From the NCBI GenBank assembly GCA_029953675.1, contig JAMWBK010000010.1, positions 372,001-436,000 on the forward strand: DNA of 64,000 nucleotides, read 5' to 3'. The notes under the pieces are model-generated. The model was not told where the DNA came from and did no database searches. It saw only the letters and a list, made by a program, of their open reading frames with translations. The position numbers and the translations under genes are program-made. Source of the stretch: Rhodosorus marinus (Eukaryota > Rhodophyta > Stylonematophyceae > Stylonematales > Stylonemataceae). Shown in pieces: positions 55,269-64,000 of the stretch; the stretch's first letter is position 1; each line of letters starts with the position of its first letter.

Positions 55269-55684
55269 GTTATTTCTAACTCGAAAGCCTGTCAGTGTCC
55301 TGGGAGAAGACGGTTGTCAGGTATCCAGGGAGTCATCGGCTTATTCGAACGGCCTGTCTCCTCTAAGAGTGTATTCCTGGCGCGTACGTTTTCGCTTTGA
55401 GTAGCGTGACCTTCGTCTCCCCCAGGCCTCAGGAATGCAGATTCGCTTGATTTCCTCCATTAACCTTGGTATCCTTATCATAGCGTCTTAGGACGCGTTG
55501 TGGTTGTTTATCATAGCACCTTCAGGCGCTCTGTGAATAAGACAAGAAAATCTATACATTGAAAGCTCGACAAAGTTAGCTGTTCACTAGCGGGAGCGTC
55601 GAAGCAGCAGAACATGGCTTTCTCGCGCATTGGTGTACGTCAGATTCCTGACCGTGCCCCTTTTCGCTGGTAGTGGCTGGTCTA
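55269..55684. other. Spacer between convergent genes
   Basis: 416 bp of 3' flanks between the YqaJ-type and carotenoid genes; no gene seen. Confidence 0.5.
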
Positions 55685-57651
55685 TCAGTCTCTCGCAATT
55701 TTGTTCTGAACGGCGGCAGCGCACAGCTTCCCAGACTTGACAGCACCTTCCATACTGTCAATATAGTCCTGATAAGTATAGCTTCCCGCCAGGAAGAAGT
55801 TCTCGATTGGTGTCTCCTGGGATGGACGGAAAGGGTCAGCTCCAGGCCTCTCTCTGTAGAGAGACTCATTAAGTTTGAGAACATTTGACCAGGTCACTTC
55901 CAGATCCTTCGCAGAGGGGAACAGTTCCTTCACCTGCGCCTCAATCTTCGCCGCGATTTCTTGGTCTGGCATGGGAATATATGAGTCTGCAGGGGTCAGG
56001 ACGAGCTGGAGAAGTGACCCTTCACCCACTTTGTAGTAGTCCGTGGGCGATGTAAGCGCCAAGTCTGCAAAACAAGAGAAGTCCGCGTCTGCACTGTAAA
56101 GAAGATTGTCAAGTCCTCTCGCCTTTGCGACGTTCTCGACCTCCTTCATCGCTTCCTCATCCTGAAGCTCCGTTACCCATCCGTTAAACCTGAGCTGCAC
56201 AGTAGCTACGGGCACCGTCTCGAGTTTGTAAATGTTATCAATCATCTCATACTTCCTGAAGCTGTCCGGCAACAGCCTCTGGATACCCCCAACATCACAT
56301 GCAGCAACAACTATGTCCGCTTCGACAGGAACGCTTTGGGGGCCTTTCGCTACCTGAATCCCCGTGACTCGGATGCCTAGGAAGAATTTGAGTCACAAGG
56401 GAACTTGGTTTAGTTTCAAAGCAAGCTTCACGTGGAGCATTTGGAAGTCATTCCGAAAGAGAGAATACGTACTTCCATCTTCGGCAATCTCGTGATCTAT
56501 GTTCCTCACTGCTTGTCCAAGATTTATTACTCCTCCGCGCTCCTCAATATACTTGACAATGGGCCCAGTCTATACCACCAACAGGATGGAACTGGCGTCA
56601 GTTATCTTTTCTCCCGATTTCCGCGAGAAAATCACCGATACTCACCAGGAAGTTATCTGGAGAACCTTCAAGCATCCGCAGCTTGGAGGCTTCAGAACGC
56701 ACAGCGAACAGCTGGAAGATGGTCAGCATACATCGCGCTGAAATGTTGTCGCAGTCCAGGAATCCCAACGCGTAGGCTATGGGATCCCACATGCGTTCCA
56801 AGCTTCCCCTAGTTCCTCCTTGCTTCATGAACCAGTCAGAAAACGAAATGTTGTCGAGTTCCCGAACGTCCTTCATGGCACCCTCAAAATCAACGAGGCC
56901 CTTCACGATCGGCGACGTGGCCAATGCCAAGGCGTTTGCCGCCTTGTCCAATGGGCTTAGCTGGTTGGTCGTAAAGAATGCCTTAAGACCTGCAAGAAAC
57001 AGAAATGTATAATCCAAAGTCAACAACAGTTTCGCTCTTTGCGCATTGAGAAGTTGTGAATGGAAGTGGATGCTGAAGCTGGTCTTCAGCATCCACTTCC
57101 ATTCACAACCCCTAGTGCGGTGTCACGACTCTGATTGACATGCACATACCATTAAACGGGGCACCGACCGGGCCCATGCGGAAGTCAAGAGCTTCCACGT
57201 TTCCACCCTTGTTAATAAACTGATGCTTATGCTCCTTCAAATCCAAACTGTCAAAAGATCCCAGTTTCTTCATTAAATCGAACAGGTTGTAGTAGCAACC
57301 GAAGAACACGTGCAACCCCATCTCGATGTGATTCCCATCCTTATCTTGAAAGGAGCCAACCTTTCCTCCAGCGAAGCTTCTAATATCATAAATCTCAACC
57401 TCATGACCGGCATCTAGAAGTTCCATAGCTGTAACTAGCCCCCCCAGACCAGCACCGATAATCGCGACCTTCTTCTTGGCGTCGATCCCATCCTTCCGCA
57501 CGGTTGTCACGTTCCAAACATCCTGAGCAATTGACGCCTTAACAATAACCCTCTGTCTATTAACGCTCGATCGAACCCTTGAATTGCTCTTAGTCTTCAC
57601 GAGATTCAACCTGCCGACACCGCACAACCCGCCCACAAATGCAGCACACAT
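55685..57651 (-). CDS. ZDS: Zeta-carotene desaturase, plastid
   Basis: FAD enzyme of carotenoid synthesis converting zeta-carotene to lycopene. Four minus-strand exons: 57651-57150, 56989-56646, 56569-56473, 56376-55685; 544 aa. Residues 1-45 form a basic plastid leader with a plausible cut near VKAS. The dinucleotide-binding motif is [12 protein letters not shown] at 62-73. Desaturase blocks include [16 protein letters not shown], the [20 protein letters not shown] block, [29 protein letters not shown], and the C-terminal [20 protein letters not shown]. These are the ZDS rather than phytoene desaturase versions. Joins are phases 1, 0 and 1. The frame continues 13 codons upstream of the chosen ATG without a Met. 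Intron 1 contains a 26-bp perfect hairpin. Confidence 0.96.
57053..57109. other. 26-bp perfect hairpin in ZDS intron 1
   Basis: 57053-57078 and 57084-57109 are exact reverse complements around a five-base loop (CTGGT). It lies inside the 160-bp first intron. Such a long perfect stem suggests a recent inverted duplication, a small foldback element, or a small-RNA hairpin. Confidence 0.9.
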
Positions 57652-58968
57652 TTCGATGCAGATGGCAACAAAAACGAAATAGATTGACAAGAAAACGACA
57701 CCTGAAAACAGATCGAAACCAAATAAAATACAGATAAGACCCTTGTCAACCAGAAAGGATCTCTCTCGCTACTTTATGTACCAAACGCAGCCCGTTCCCC
57801 TCACCCTCTCCTCCCCCCCCCCCCCCAGGCTTAAGTCTTCTTCCCCAAACCCTGTACACCCTTCCTTGCCGGAGCTTTTGGCTGAGAGAGCTCTTCTTCT
57901 TTTTTTTGCAAAACTCTTGAAAAACAGCTTCATACTTAACATCATACATCCAATTATTTATTGCCACGTGTTCTTTACGAAGAGTTGTCCAATGAAGTGT
58001 ATAAAATTTGACCTCCAACTACATCCGCCTCGCCCTGGCGTCCTACATCTAAAACATTGTCATTTCGGCTGATGATCCTTACGATCAAGTGTTTTGGATG
58101 ATTTTATTTGCCATAGGGTCTGCCGATTTTTGATTCGCGTAAGTGTGATGTCTAAATCATAAATAATTGGGAGCTTACAACGGTCTTCGTCGGATAGATG
58201 CCAATCATGTAAAAACCCTGGCCTGGCGTGATCTCATTGTCGAGATATAATTGGTACTATGATATCGTATAGGACACGTGTAAAGTAAATATGAGATAGG
58301 TATTCTTATTATTGCTTAAAAAAGAGCTCATCAGTAAAAATATTTATAATAGGAAGACAGAGTTTCTTTCTCGAATTTACTTACGTTTTTCGAACTCCTC
58401 TTCTGGTAACGTCTTAAAAAAGCAAATACCGCACGTTTTTATTGGAATATAGACAATTTCTTTCGTACAGAACCCCTGTTTGAAGAGTGTGGTCCGACGG
58501 AAAAAAAAGCGAAGAGACTTGCTCGGGAGGAGGTTGTCGAGGAGATCAACGTTCTATCACTTCGGCTGCGATCTGGGTTTGCTTTTGGGTATTCATCGGA
58601 AGTAGAGGATCAAGTAATTCTAGCTTACGAGTTTTCGAGCCGAGAGTCTACCTTTCGTAGCTCGGACCCAACAGTTCTGCGGCTGGTTGATCCAGGCGCA
58701 AGGGCGACACGCTCACAGTTCTCATAGAACGAGCCCGACGCAGTTACCATCAAACGTATCTTTACATTATAGAACCTGATTATGAACATTCTCTACTCCT
58801 GAGATTCTTGCATCCATTTGGAACGCCAAAACTATTATTCTGTGTACCCCCACTTCAAAACCGCTTTTAAGTCTTGGGAAGCCGACCAGCTCCCTTCATC
58901 TATGACTATCAGCAGCTCTCCTGGTCCTGATAGGACGTCACTTCACCCTTTCTCCGCGCCCCAGACAC
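57652..58968. other. Intergenic; ZDS leader and an orphan coding-like block
   Basis: 57652-57900 is C+T-rich, the ZDS leader. At 58471-58727 a plus frame with no ATG follows a good acceptor (TTTCGTACAG) and reads KKAKRLAREEVVEEINVLSL and more before a stop; it may be a terminal exon whose partner I cannot find. AT-rich DNA lies between. Confidence 0.4.
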
Positions 58969-59385
58969 TCATTGGGAAAGCGCAAAGTTGGCCAGTCTAA
59001 ACATAGGCATCTGAAGGGCTCTCGGTACCTTGGCAAAGCTGAGAGGGCTGTTATCGTCCACTCTCTTTCTAATCATCGCTGGTTTGAGCTCAATCGGCAA
59101 ACCGCCCTTGCCATTGCATGAGGGGCACTTTTCCTTCAGAGATCCATGGCAGTTACCACATCCTTCTCTGCTCTCTAACCTAGTCGAAGACACTGCCGAA
59201 AAGTCCCACTTCGTACAAAAACAATCAATGTACCCCGTTCCCCCACAAGATCCACAAGACCTCTCATTCGTTGAAGTCGTCTTCCTCAAAACCATTTCAT
59301 CTACGATCAAATAAATCCCTATGGCGGCGCTGGCCCCTAGCGCCACCTGATTAAACGCGAACGCCGTTGTGTCTCCTCCCATCAT
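58969..59385 (-). CDS. DnaJ-type zinc-finger (BSD2-like) small protein
   Basis: Single-exon protein of 138 aa. Residues about 10-32 are hydrophobic (NQVALGASAAIGIYLIVDEM), a signal anchor or part of a targeting leader. The middle has the Cys-rich pattern of the DnaJ zinc domain without a J domain: CGSCGGTGYIDCFC, then CGNCHG and CPSCNGKG, giving four CxxC pairs if CFC is read loosely. Proteins of this sort (plant BSD2 and related chaperone-like factors) help assembly or repair of photosynthetic complexes, and many are plastid or thylakoid proteins. Which of these this gene is cannot be decided. Two adjacent Met codons start the frame; a C+A-rich leader lies upstream as for other minus genes. 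Confidence 0.72.
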   Translation of the reverse strand: MMGGDTTAFAFNQVALGASAAIGIYLIVDEMVLRKTTSTNERSCGSCGGTGYIDCFCTKWDFSAVSSTRLESREGCGNCHGSLKEKCPSCNGKGGLPIELKPAMIRKRVDDNSPLSFAKVPRALQMPMFRLANFALSQ

Positions 59386-61150
59386 GAACGAAATTGTCCG
59401 CCCCTAACAAACCTCACTATCCCAACCTCAAAAACACCTGCAACAATGCACTCAAATACTTCCAAGACCAAACCTAAGTACTTATCCAACGATCCCGCTC
59501 ATCCCTCCTCATATCAATATTTTCACTTTTCCCTACCCTACCCGCCCACGAGCAACCCCCCAACTGCATTCCCACCTGACGCTCATATCCTTCATAAAGA
59601 ATGCATGCGGCTTTCCTCCTGCGTCACATGCGTCCCTTCCCCTGCATGTCTCAACAAGAGGATTCAGGCAATGAAAAGTTGTAGCCACATCCTCTCCTCT
59701 TTTTTCCTCGAATCTCCAAATCCTTCTATTTTTAATAAATAAAAACGCTTTCAGGGAGGGGGATACTCCGACCCAACAATTGCAGGGTGGGAAATTTAGA
59801 GACGCCACCTACCCCTATATAATCGAAGGTAAATCTACCATTGTAAATAAATTTGAAATTATTCCTGTATCGATGCGAGGGTAGCCGTATCTTTTTTTTA
59901 GGGGTACAACAGGGCTCTTTTTAGTGCTTTGGCGAAATGGAGTTTCGGGACAGATGATTGGAAGTTTCTGTGAAAGTATTCGATTTTGACAGCTTTTTTG
60001 GACCTTTCAATTTCATAAACGTCTACTTCCTTTTGCCCCAAGGGGTAGGGCTAGCTTGATGGAAAGGTAGAATCTAGCTTTGTTTGTTTTTTATTCCCCT
60101 AAAATTCGTGTCCATAGCAGGGGAAAAATCAGGGGTAAGAACGGCATGGAAAGAGATATTATTGGTGTAGTGCTTTGTAGCCCATTGGCTGATCAGATAG
60201 GGAAACGAGAAATATGGTAATAAAGTACTGCAATCCATTATTCATCGTTGCAAACCATTGCAAAGGGCGGTTCATTCGATATGGAAAATAGGAAATTTCG
60301 TACCCCCCTTACAATATATTGCAATATATTGGTAAATATTGAATAGAGTAAATATTAATTTTATTTCAAGGTCAATATTTGTATTTTGGGTGCCTACATA
60401 GAAATACGAGCACAAATTGTACACCTTTTCAACAACCCCCCCTTAAAATTGTCACACGTACATTAGGGAGATATTTAGATGATGTTCTTCATTCTTTGCG
60501 CAAGGAGAGCGGTGATTGGAAGATATTTCTGTATTAGTACGTTTAATTGGTTAAATTCTGAATCAATTAGTCCAATGAAAACTCTTTTCGTACATGAATA
60601 TAATGAATCACAAAATAATGATTTGGATACTTTCATATTCATTTGAAAATCATAGTACCAGCCCGATTGTAGCTAGTACGAAGAACCGGATTAGTACGTT
60701 TGTTGGAATTCTACTACTGTACTATACACACGGAATCCTGAACGGCCGTATGAGTGCGCACTGCAGCTGACATCGTGCGTAGAAGTTGCCGCGTATCTCC
60801 GACGAGATGTGAACGTATCCAACTCGTTGCTCTACCCTGAGCATGTTTACTTATTAGTGGGTCGCTCCACCTCAAGCGTCTGAATCGACCCTGATACGAT
60901 CAAGCGACAAGACTTCTGAGAAACGTTTTGAAGCATGACTAACAAGGTTACTGGATTCGTTCCGTCACTGCCTGGGATCGTAGACCGTCGACAGCCCTTG
61001 GAGAAGATAAATGTATCCCAGAGACCGATAAATGGCCATGGCAGGATGAGTTGTCGCCGATCGCGGCTGCAGATGAGCGACGAAGACGAGACAAAGTGAG
61101 CAAGTATAGTAACAACATACACCGTTTCGCTTCTATAAATTGATTCTAAG
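59386..61150. other. Gene-poor AT-rich region
   Basis: 59386-59720 is the C-rich leader of the DnaJ-type gene. The rest is AT-rich with no supported gene. The minus frame 60847-61200 overlaps the small plus ORF at 61151 and lacks a recognisable domain. Confidence 0.5.
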
Positions 61151-61309
61151 ATGGGAAGCGAACTCTGCTCGACAATCTTTTTCAGACCCAAAACCGACAT
61201 GTTTGTGCCAGTATTTGCGATGACTGCGCTCGGTGGCTACGCGCTGATTGCCGGGTACGACTTTTTCAAAACTGCGGACTTGAGCTGGTTGGAGTGGGTA
61301 GGCAAGTAG
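61151..61309 (+). CDS. Possible 52-aa membrane peptide
   Basis: Frame 61151-61309 encodes MGSELCSTIFFRPKTDMFVP, then a hydrophobic stretch FAMTALGGYALIAGYDFF and a short polar end with WLEWVGK. It looks like a single-span subunit of an organelle complex, or the last exon of one, since TTTTTCAG at about 61177-61184 could be an acceptor. Starting at the second Met (61199) gives 36 aa. No family is recognised, and it lacks the usual G+T-rich leader. Confidence 0.3.
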   Translation: MGSELCSTIFFRPKTDMFVPVFAMTALGGYALIAGYDFFKTADLSWLEWVGK

Positions 61310-61969
61310 TTTTCAATCAAATCTAGTCTGCGCAATAGGCCCTCCTAGGCCCCACAGTAGAGGCTTCAGAGGGATACGGAATACTTCACGTTCCAATGTC
61401 CCTCAAGCTCAACCATCGCCATAAACGCTGACTGCTATGTTTAAACGAGTAAATGCATCTGGAGTCGAGAGCTCGATTGAAAGATACTGAGTGACACGAG
61501 AGGGGCACGCGAAGCTAATCTCAGGAAGGAGATTACCCCGAATCCAGCGAATTATCCCCCAAAAAGCGAGACGTTCCAGTTGGACACTCTTCCAGCCGGG
61601 CACTAGAGAGCACTTCACGAATGGAGAGCTTGATCAAACGCAGCTGATTCACAGTACCTTTCGACGCGGAACCCAACCCTCTGTACAATCGGGAATAAAG
61701 CGACGACCGAACGATTCCAATCCTCTATAGGCACAAAACAAAGCAATTGTCCTAGGACTAACCAGGACTTCCAGAGGTTATTTTCATTTTGCAGTGACTG
61801 GAGGACATAAGGTCATCCGTACAACTGGGAAAATACCTATCTATTTGAGCTTTGGCATTCCAACCCCAGAATTCCCCCACATCTGCTGACAAGAAGACCT
61901 GTCCCGACACACTTCGCGGGGAGGATGTCGATGTAGGAGCTTGAACGGGAGGACGAATCAGAACGAACT
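61310..61969. other. Intergenic, no gene seen
   Basis: Short unsupported frames only, including a 79-codon plus frame at 61491-61730. Confidence 0.5.
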
Positions 61970-62692
61970 ATGGCGTTACGGAAGGGGAGCGTTGCCCCTT
62001 CCTTTCAACTGCCTGACGCGGATGGAAAGGTGTGGTCCCTGGATGAGCTCGTTGAGCAAAACTCCGTACACCTGATCTTCCTTCGTCATCTGGTGAGCAG
62101 TCTCGAGAAGCGTTTTTAGTTGTTTCGCTTGTGTTTTTAGGACTGTCATGCCCTGTTTTCGGGAATTTTGACGTTTTAGTTTCTTCGCCTATTTCTTGAA
62201 CAGAGCTGACTGCCATGACAGCGGCATGTCCTTCGGATCTGGGAGCACAGGGAGCACTACGAAAAGGTGAATTTGAGGCCAATCTTGGTCTCCTTCGTGG
62301 CATCGGGGAGAATTGGCTCGTACTTGGAGAGCATAAGCATTCGTTCAGACGCTTTCTTGATACTAATAGACAGGGCTCGAACTGTCTATGCTTCGTATGG
62401 GATGGGAAGCTCGTTGGGCGGTTCTTGGTCCCCGCTCACGCTTGGCTGGTATGGTAGAGAGATTTTGCGCGGAAGGCTCCCTCAAAGGATCCAAGAAGAT
62501 CCAAACCAGCTTGGAGGAGACTTTGTAATCAACCACCACGACAGGATAATGCTGCTTCACCACCCAAGCAGGACTCCCATCGATCGGCCGAGCGTTCACG
62601 ACGTGCTCCTGTCAGTTGACCCACATCTTGATCTTGCAGGTCATGAATTAGGCGGATCAAGTGAAGATCCACCGGATGCATGTGCCTTGTAG
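61970..62692 (+). CDS. Peroxiredoxin-like (AhpC/TSA) family protein
   Basis: Thioredoxin-fold protein of the AhpC/TSA or PRXL2-like group. Exon 1 is 61970-62092 (41 codons; SVAPSFQLPDADGKVWSL, ending VHLIFLRHL). The last exon starts at about 62222 after ATGACAG and runs to 62692: IWEHREHYEKVNLRPILVSF, a strand-helix with DAFLILIDRARTVYASYGM, then QLGGDFVINHHDRIMLLHHP and TPIDRPSVHDVLLS. These match the family core well. The segment between them, where relatives carry GCxxC after LRHF, is not resolved: 62145-62160 gives DCHA after a possible acceptor, and a micro-exon may be involved. Whether a peroxidatic cysteine survives is therefore unknown. Coordinates of the middle are approximate; the two outer exons are solid. 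Confidence 0.7.
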
Positions 62693-63241
62693 ACCCTGAT
62701 GAGTCTCAAAACCCCCGAACGGAGAGGAGAAAAACTACTACGGCCTCGTTGAGTTGAAGGTTTCATATGACGACACCGCACATGAAACCCAAGCGGGACA
62801 GCGGAAGTCTGATCAAATCGTTCTATCATCGAAGCAGAATAGCACCAAAACTAACGAGATCCAAACAATGAAAGAAAGCAAGTTTCTCGTCATAATGCAT
62901 CCTGTCCACACTCTCAAACACCAAGCCATGTACACCTGCTCAGCGAACCCCGAAAGATGGAACATTGGTCATATTGAGCCACATTGGCCCGAACGAGCTA
63001 GGGCCAAATGAGCCAATGTTCCAGTTTTTATTTTTTTTGTACCATTGGCCATGTGAAGATGTCCACCTTGGCCCCAATTATTCTAAGAACATTGGCCTAA
63101 GGTACTACCCAGTTTGGCCCGGGCCAGGGGACGGATGTTTCATGGTGGAAGGTGTCTGCTAAGGACCTGACGGAGAAGGACGGGGCGTATTTTGTATAAA
63201 GGAATTTACTATTTTTGGTCATGATTTGACGATTAAATAGG
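62693..63241. other. Intergenic with a nested palindrome
   Basis: TGGAACATTGG (62958-62968) pairs with CCAATGTTCCA (63013-63023), and inside it ATTGGCCC pairs with GGGCCAAAT. Further ACATTGGCC words occur to 63100. No gene seen; the end is the leader of the next gene. Confidence 0.6.
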
Positions 63242-64000
63242 ATGAAGTTTGTGTTGTCCTATGGTAAAGAGCGATGGGACGTTGACCTTGCTGAAGGATC
63301 ATCTGTGGGTGATCTCCGGTCGTTGGCGGTGGAAAAATGTGGTTTGGCTGAGGGCGAGTTTTCGATGATCTGCAAAGGCAAACGACTTCTCGATTCTGGA
63401 GCGCTCCCTTCCGCAAACAGTAGGATCATGATACTGTCAAAGAAAGTGGGGAGTACTGCCGAAAAGCCCAAGACGGAGGCAAACACACAGACGTTGTCGG
63501 AGCTCCTGGAGGAGAAGAAGTCAGAGGAGTCGGGAGAGCGACAGGCTGCAGAAATTGCTCCGGAAGGTTTTCATGTGGCTCTAACAATGCCAAAGGCGAG
63601 AAAAATTTACGTAGTTTGCGAGTTGTCGGACTCCTATGGACATCTTCGCGACAGGGCTGGGAAGGAGCTAGGCGTCAACCCGGCAAGCTTGAAGCTAATT
63701 TGGAAAGGGCGGGCGAGGGGGGACACAGAGACTCTAACATCCACGGGAGTGTCAAGAACGGGCACTAAGATTCTCGTGCTTTTCAGTGAGGGCTACTATG
63801 ATCAGCAGGAACGAACCGTCACTGTCGAGCAGCTGAAGTCAGAAGCCGCCAAAGCCGTGCAGAGCTCTTCCGCACTCCTCCGACAGTTCTCAAAGCGCCT
63901 TGTCGACAAGGAGGAGCTGCTCATTAGAACCCATGAAATCGAAACAGATCTGGAACGGCTATCCGATAACCTCAAACACAGCGATCCGGCCACAGCGGCT
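63242..64000 (+). CDS. Tandem ubiquitin-like / BAG-like protein, 3' cut by window end
   Basis: Open from ATG 63242 to the window end, 253 codons with no stop. Residues 1-68 form a ubiquitin-like fold (MKFVLSYGKERWDVDLAEG ... SMICKGKRLLDSGAL). After an acidic linker, a second ubiquitin-like segment spans about 105-185 (LRDRAGKELGVNPASLKLIW). From 190 on the chain is helical and charged (EQLKSEAAKAVQSSSALLRQ, then RLVDKEELLIRTHEIETDLE), which looks like the start of a BAG or similar coiled domain. BAG proteins act as Hsp70 nucleotide-exchange factors. The domain assignment of the helical part is inference; the true C-terminus and any introns beyond 64000 are unseen. Confidence 0.7.
   Translation, partial: MKFVLSYGKERWDVDLAEGSSVGDLRSLAVEKCGLAEGEFSMICKGKRLLDSGALPSANSRIMILSKKVGSTAEKPKTEANTQTLSELLEEKKSEESGERQAAEIAPEGFHVALTMPKARKIYVVCELSDSYGHLRDRAGKELGVNPASLKLIWKGRARGDTETLTSTGVSRTGTKILVLFSEGYYDQQERTVTVEQLKSEAAKAVQSSSALLRQFSKRLVDKEELLIRTHEIETDLERLSDNLKHSDPATAA

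Noticed and set aside
60847-61200. 117-codon minus ORF
   Set aside because: No recognisable domain and it overlaps the alternative small plus ORF; neither leader nor splice support.
1-64000. CRISPR arrays, bacterial operons, or a virus genome
   Set aside because: No regularly spaced repeats of CRISPR type; genes are spliced, mixed in strand and of eukaryotic families; only decayed retroelement pieces are seen.

Overview
The window looks like nuclear DNA of a photosynthetic eukaryote. The best guess is a unicellular red alga or a close relative, but the species is not identifiable from the sequence. Protein genes are split by short GT-AG introns, mostly 70-145 bp. Several products are plastid or plant-type: zeta-carotene desaturase, a thioredoxin z/CITRX-like protein, dihydroxy-acid dehydratase with a transit-like leader, and an oxidosqualene cyclase carrying the cycloartenol-synthase residues Tyr/His/Ile. 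They sit beside ordinary eukaryotic genes (RbBP5, MCM-binding protein, UBC12, UBX and BAG-type proteins, V-ATPase subunit e). I saw no rRNA, convincing tRNA, CRISPR array or bacterial operon. Exon boundaries below come from reading splice sites by eye and joining frames to family conservation; most joins are phase-consistent.

Layout. 1-3.4 kb: gene-free. 3.4-7.8 kb: an intronless plasma-membrane H+-ATPase, then a four-exon RMND1/DUF155 protein. 7.8-13.8 kb: repeat-rich, with UBC12 lying between copies of a roughly 400 bp direct repeat, a tandem array at 9.2-9.7 kb and an AT-rich tandem repeat at 13 kb. 13.8-21 kb: a small unknown protein (+), RbBP5 (-) divergent from organellar TyrRS (+), and a Trx-z-like gene (-). 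21-23.8 kb: no clear gene. 23.8-29.8 kb: UBXN4-like (+), a class II-type histone deacetylase (-), and an HDHD3-like HAD hydrolase (+). 29.8-32 kb: exon fragments and a decayed Ty3/gypsy integrase. 32-38.8 kb: cycloartenol synthase (+), dihydroxy-acid dehydratase (+) and a small unknown gene (-). 38.8-43.6 kb: gene-poor, with an apparent 2.2 kb element bounded by inverted repeats and a duplicate of the next gene's leader. 43.6-51.2 kb: a polytopic membrane-lipase fusion (+), V-ATPase subunit e (-), MCMBP (-). 51.2-55.3 kb: a gypsy reverse-transcriptase remnant and a YqaJ-type nuclease (+). 55.7-64 kb: zeta-carotene desaturase (-), a DnaJ-type zinc-finger protein (-), a peroxiredoxin-like protein (+) and a tandem-ubiquitin-like/BAG-like protein (+) cut by the window end.

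The genes are unrelated housekeeping functions without operon logic. Themes that recur are plastid metabolism (carotenoid, branched-chain amino acid, redox), sterol synthesis, proton pumping, and chromatin or replication. A useful regularity is that the leader just upstream of most genes is G+T-rich on the coding strand (C+A-rich for minus-strand genes), which helps separate genes from shadow ORFs. The least ordinary items are the polytopic membrane-lipase fusion, a duplicated 45-nt exon in the UBX gene, two short introns that are multiples of three and stop-free, a 26-bp perfect hairpin in a carotenoid-gene intron, and a shared ATTCCGCC motif in two promoters.
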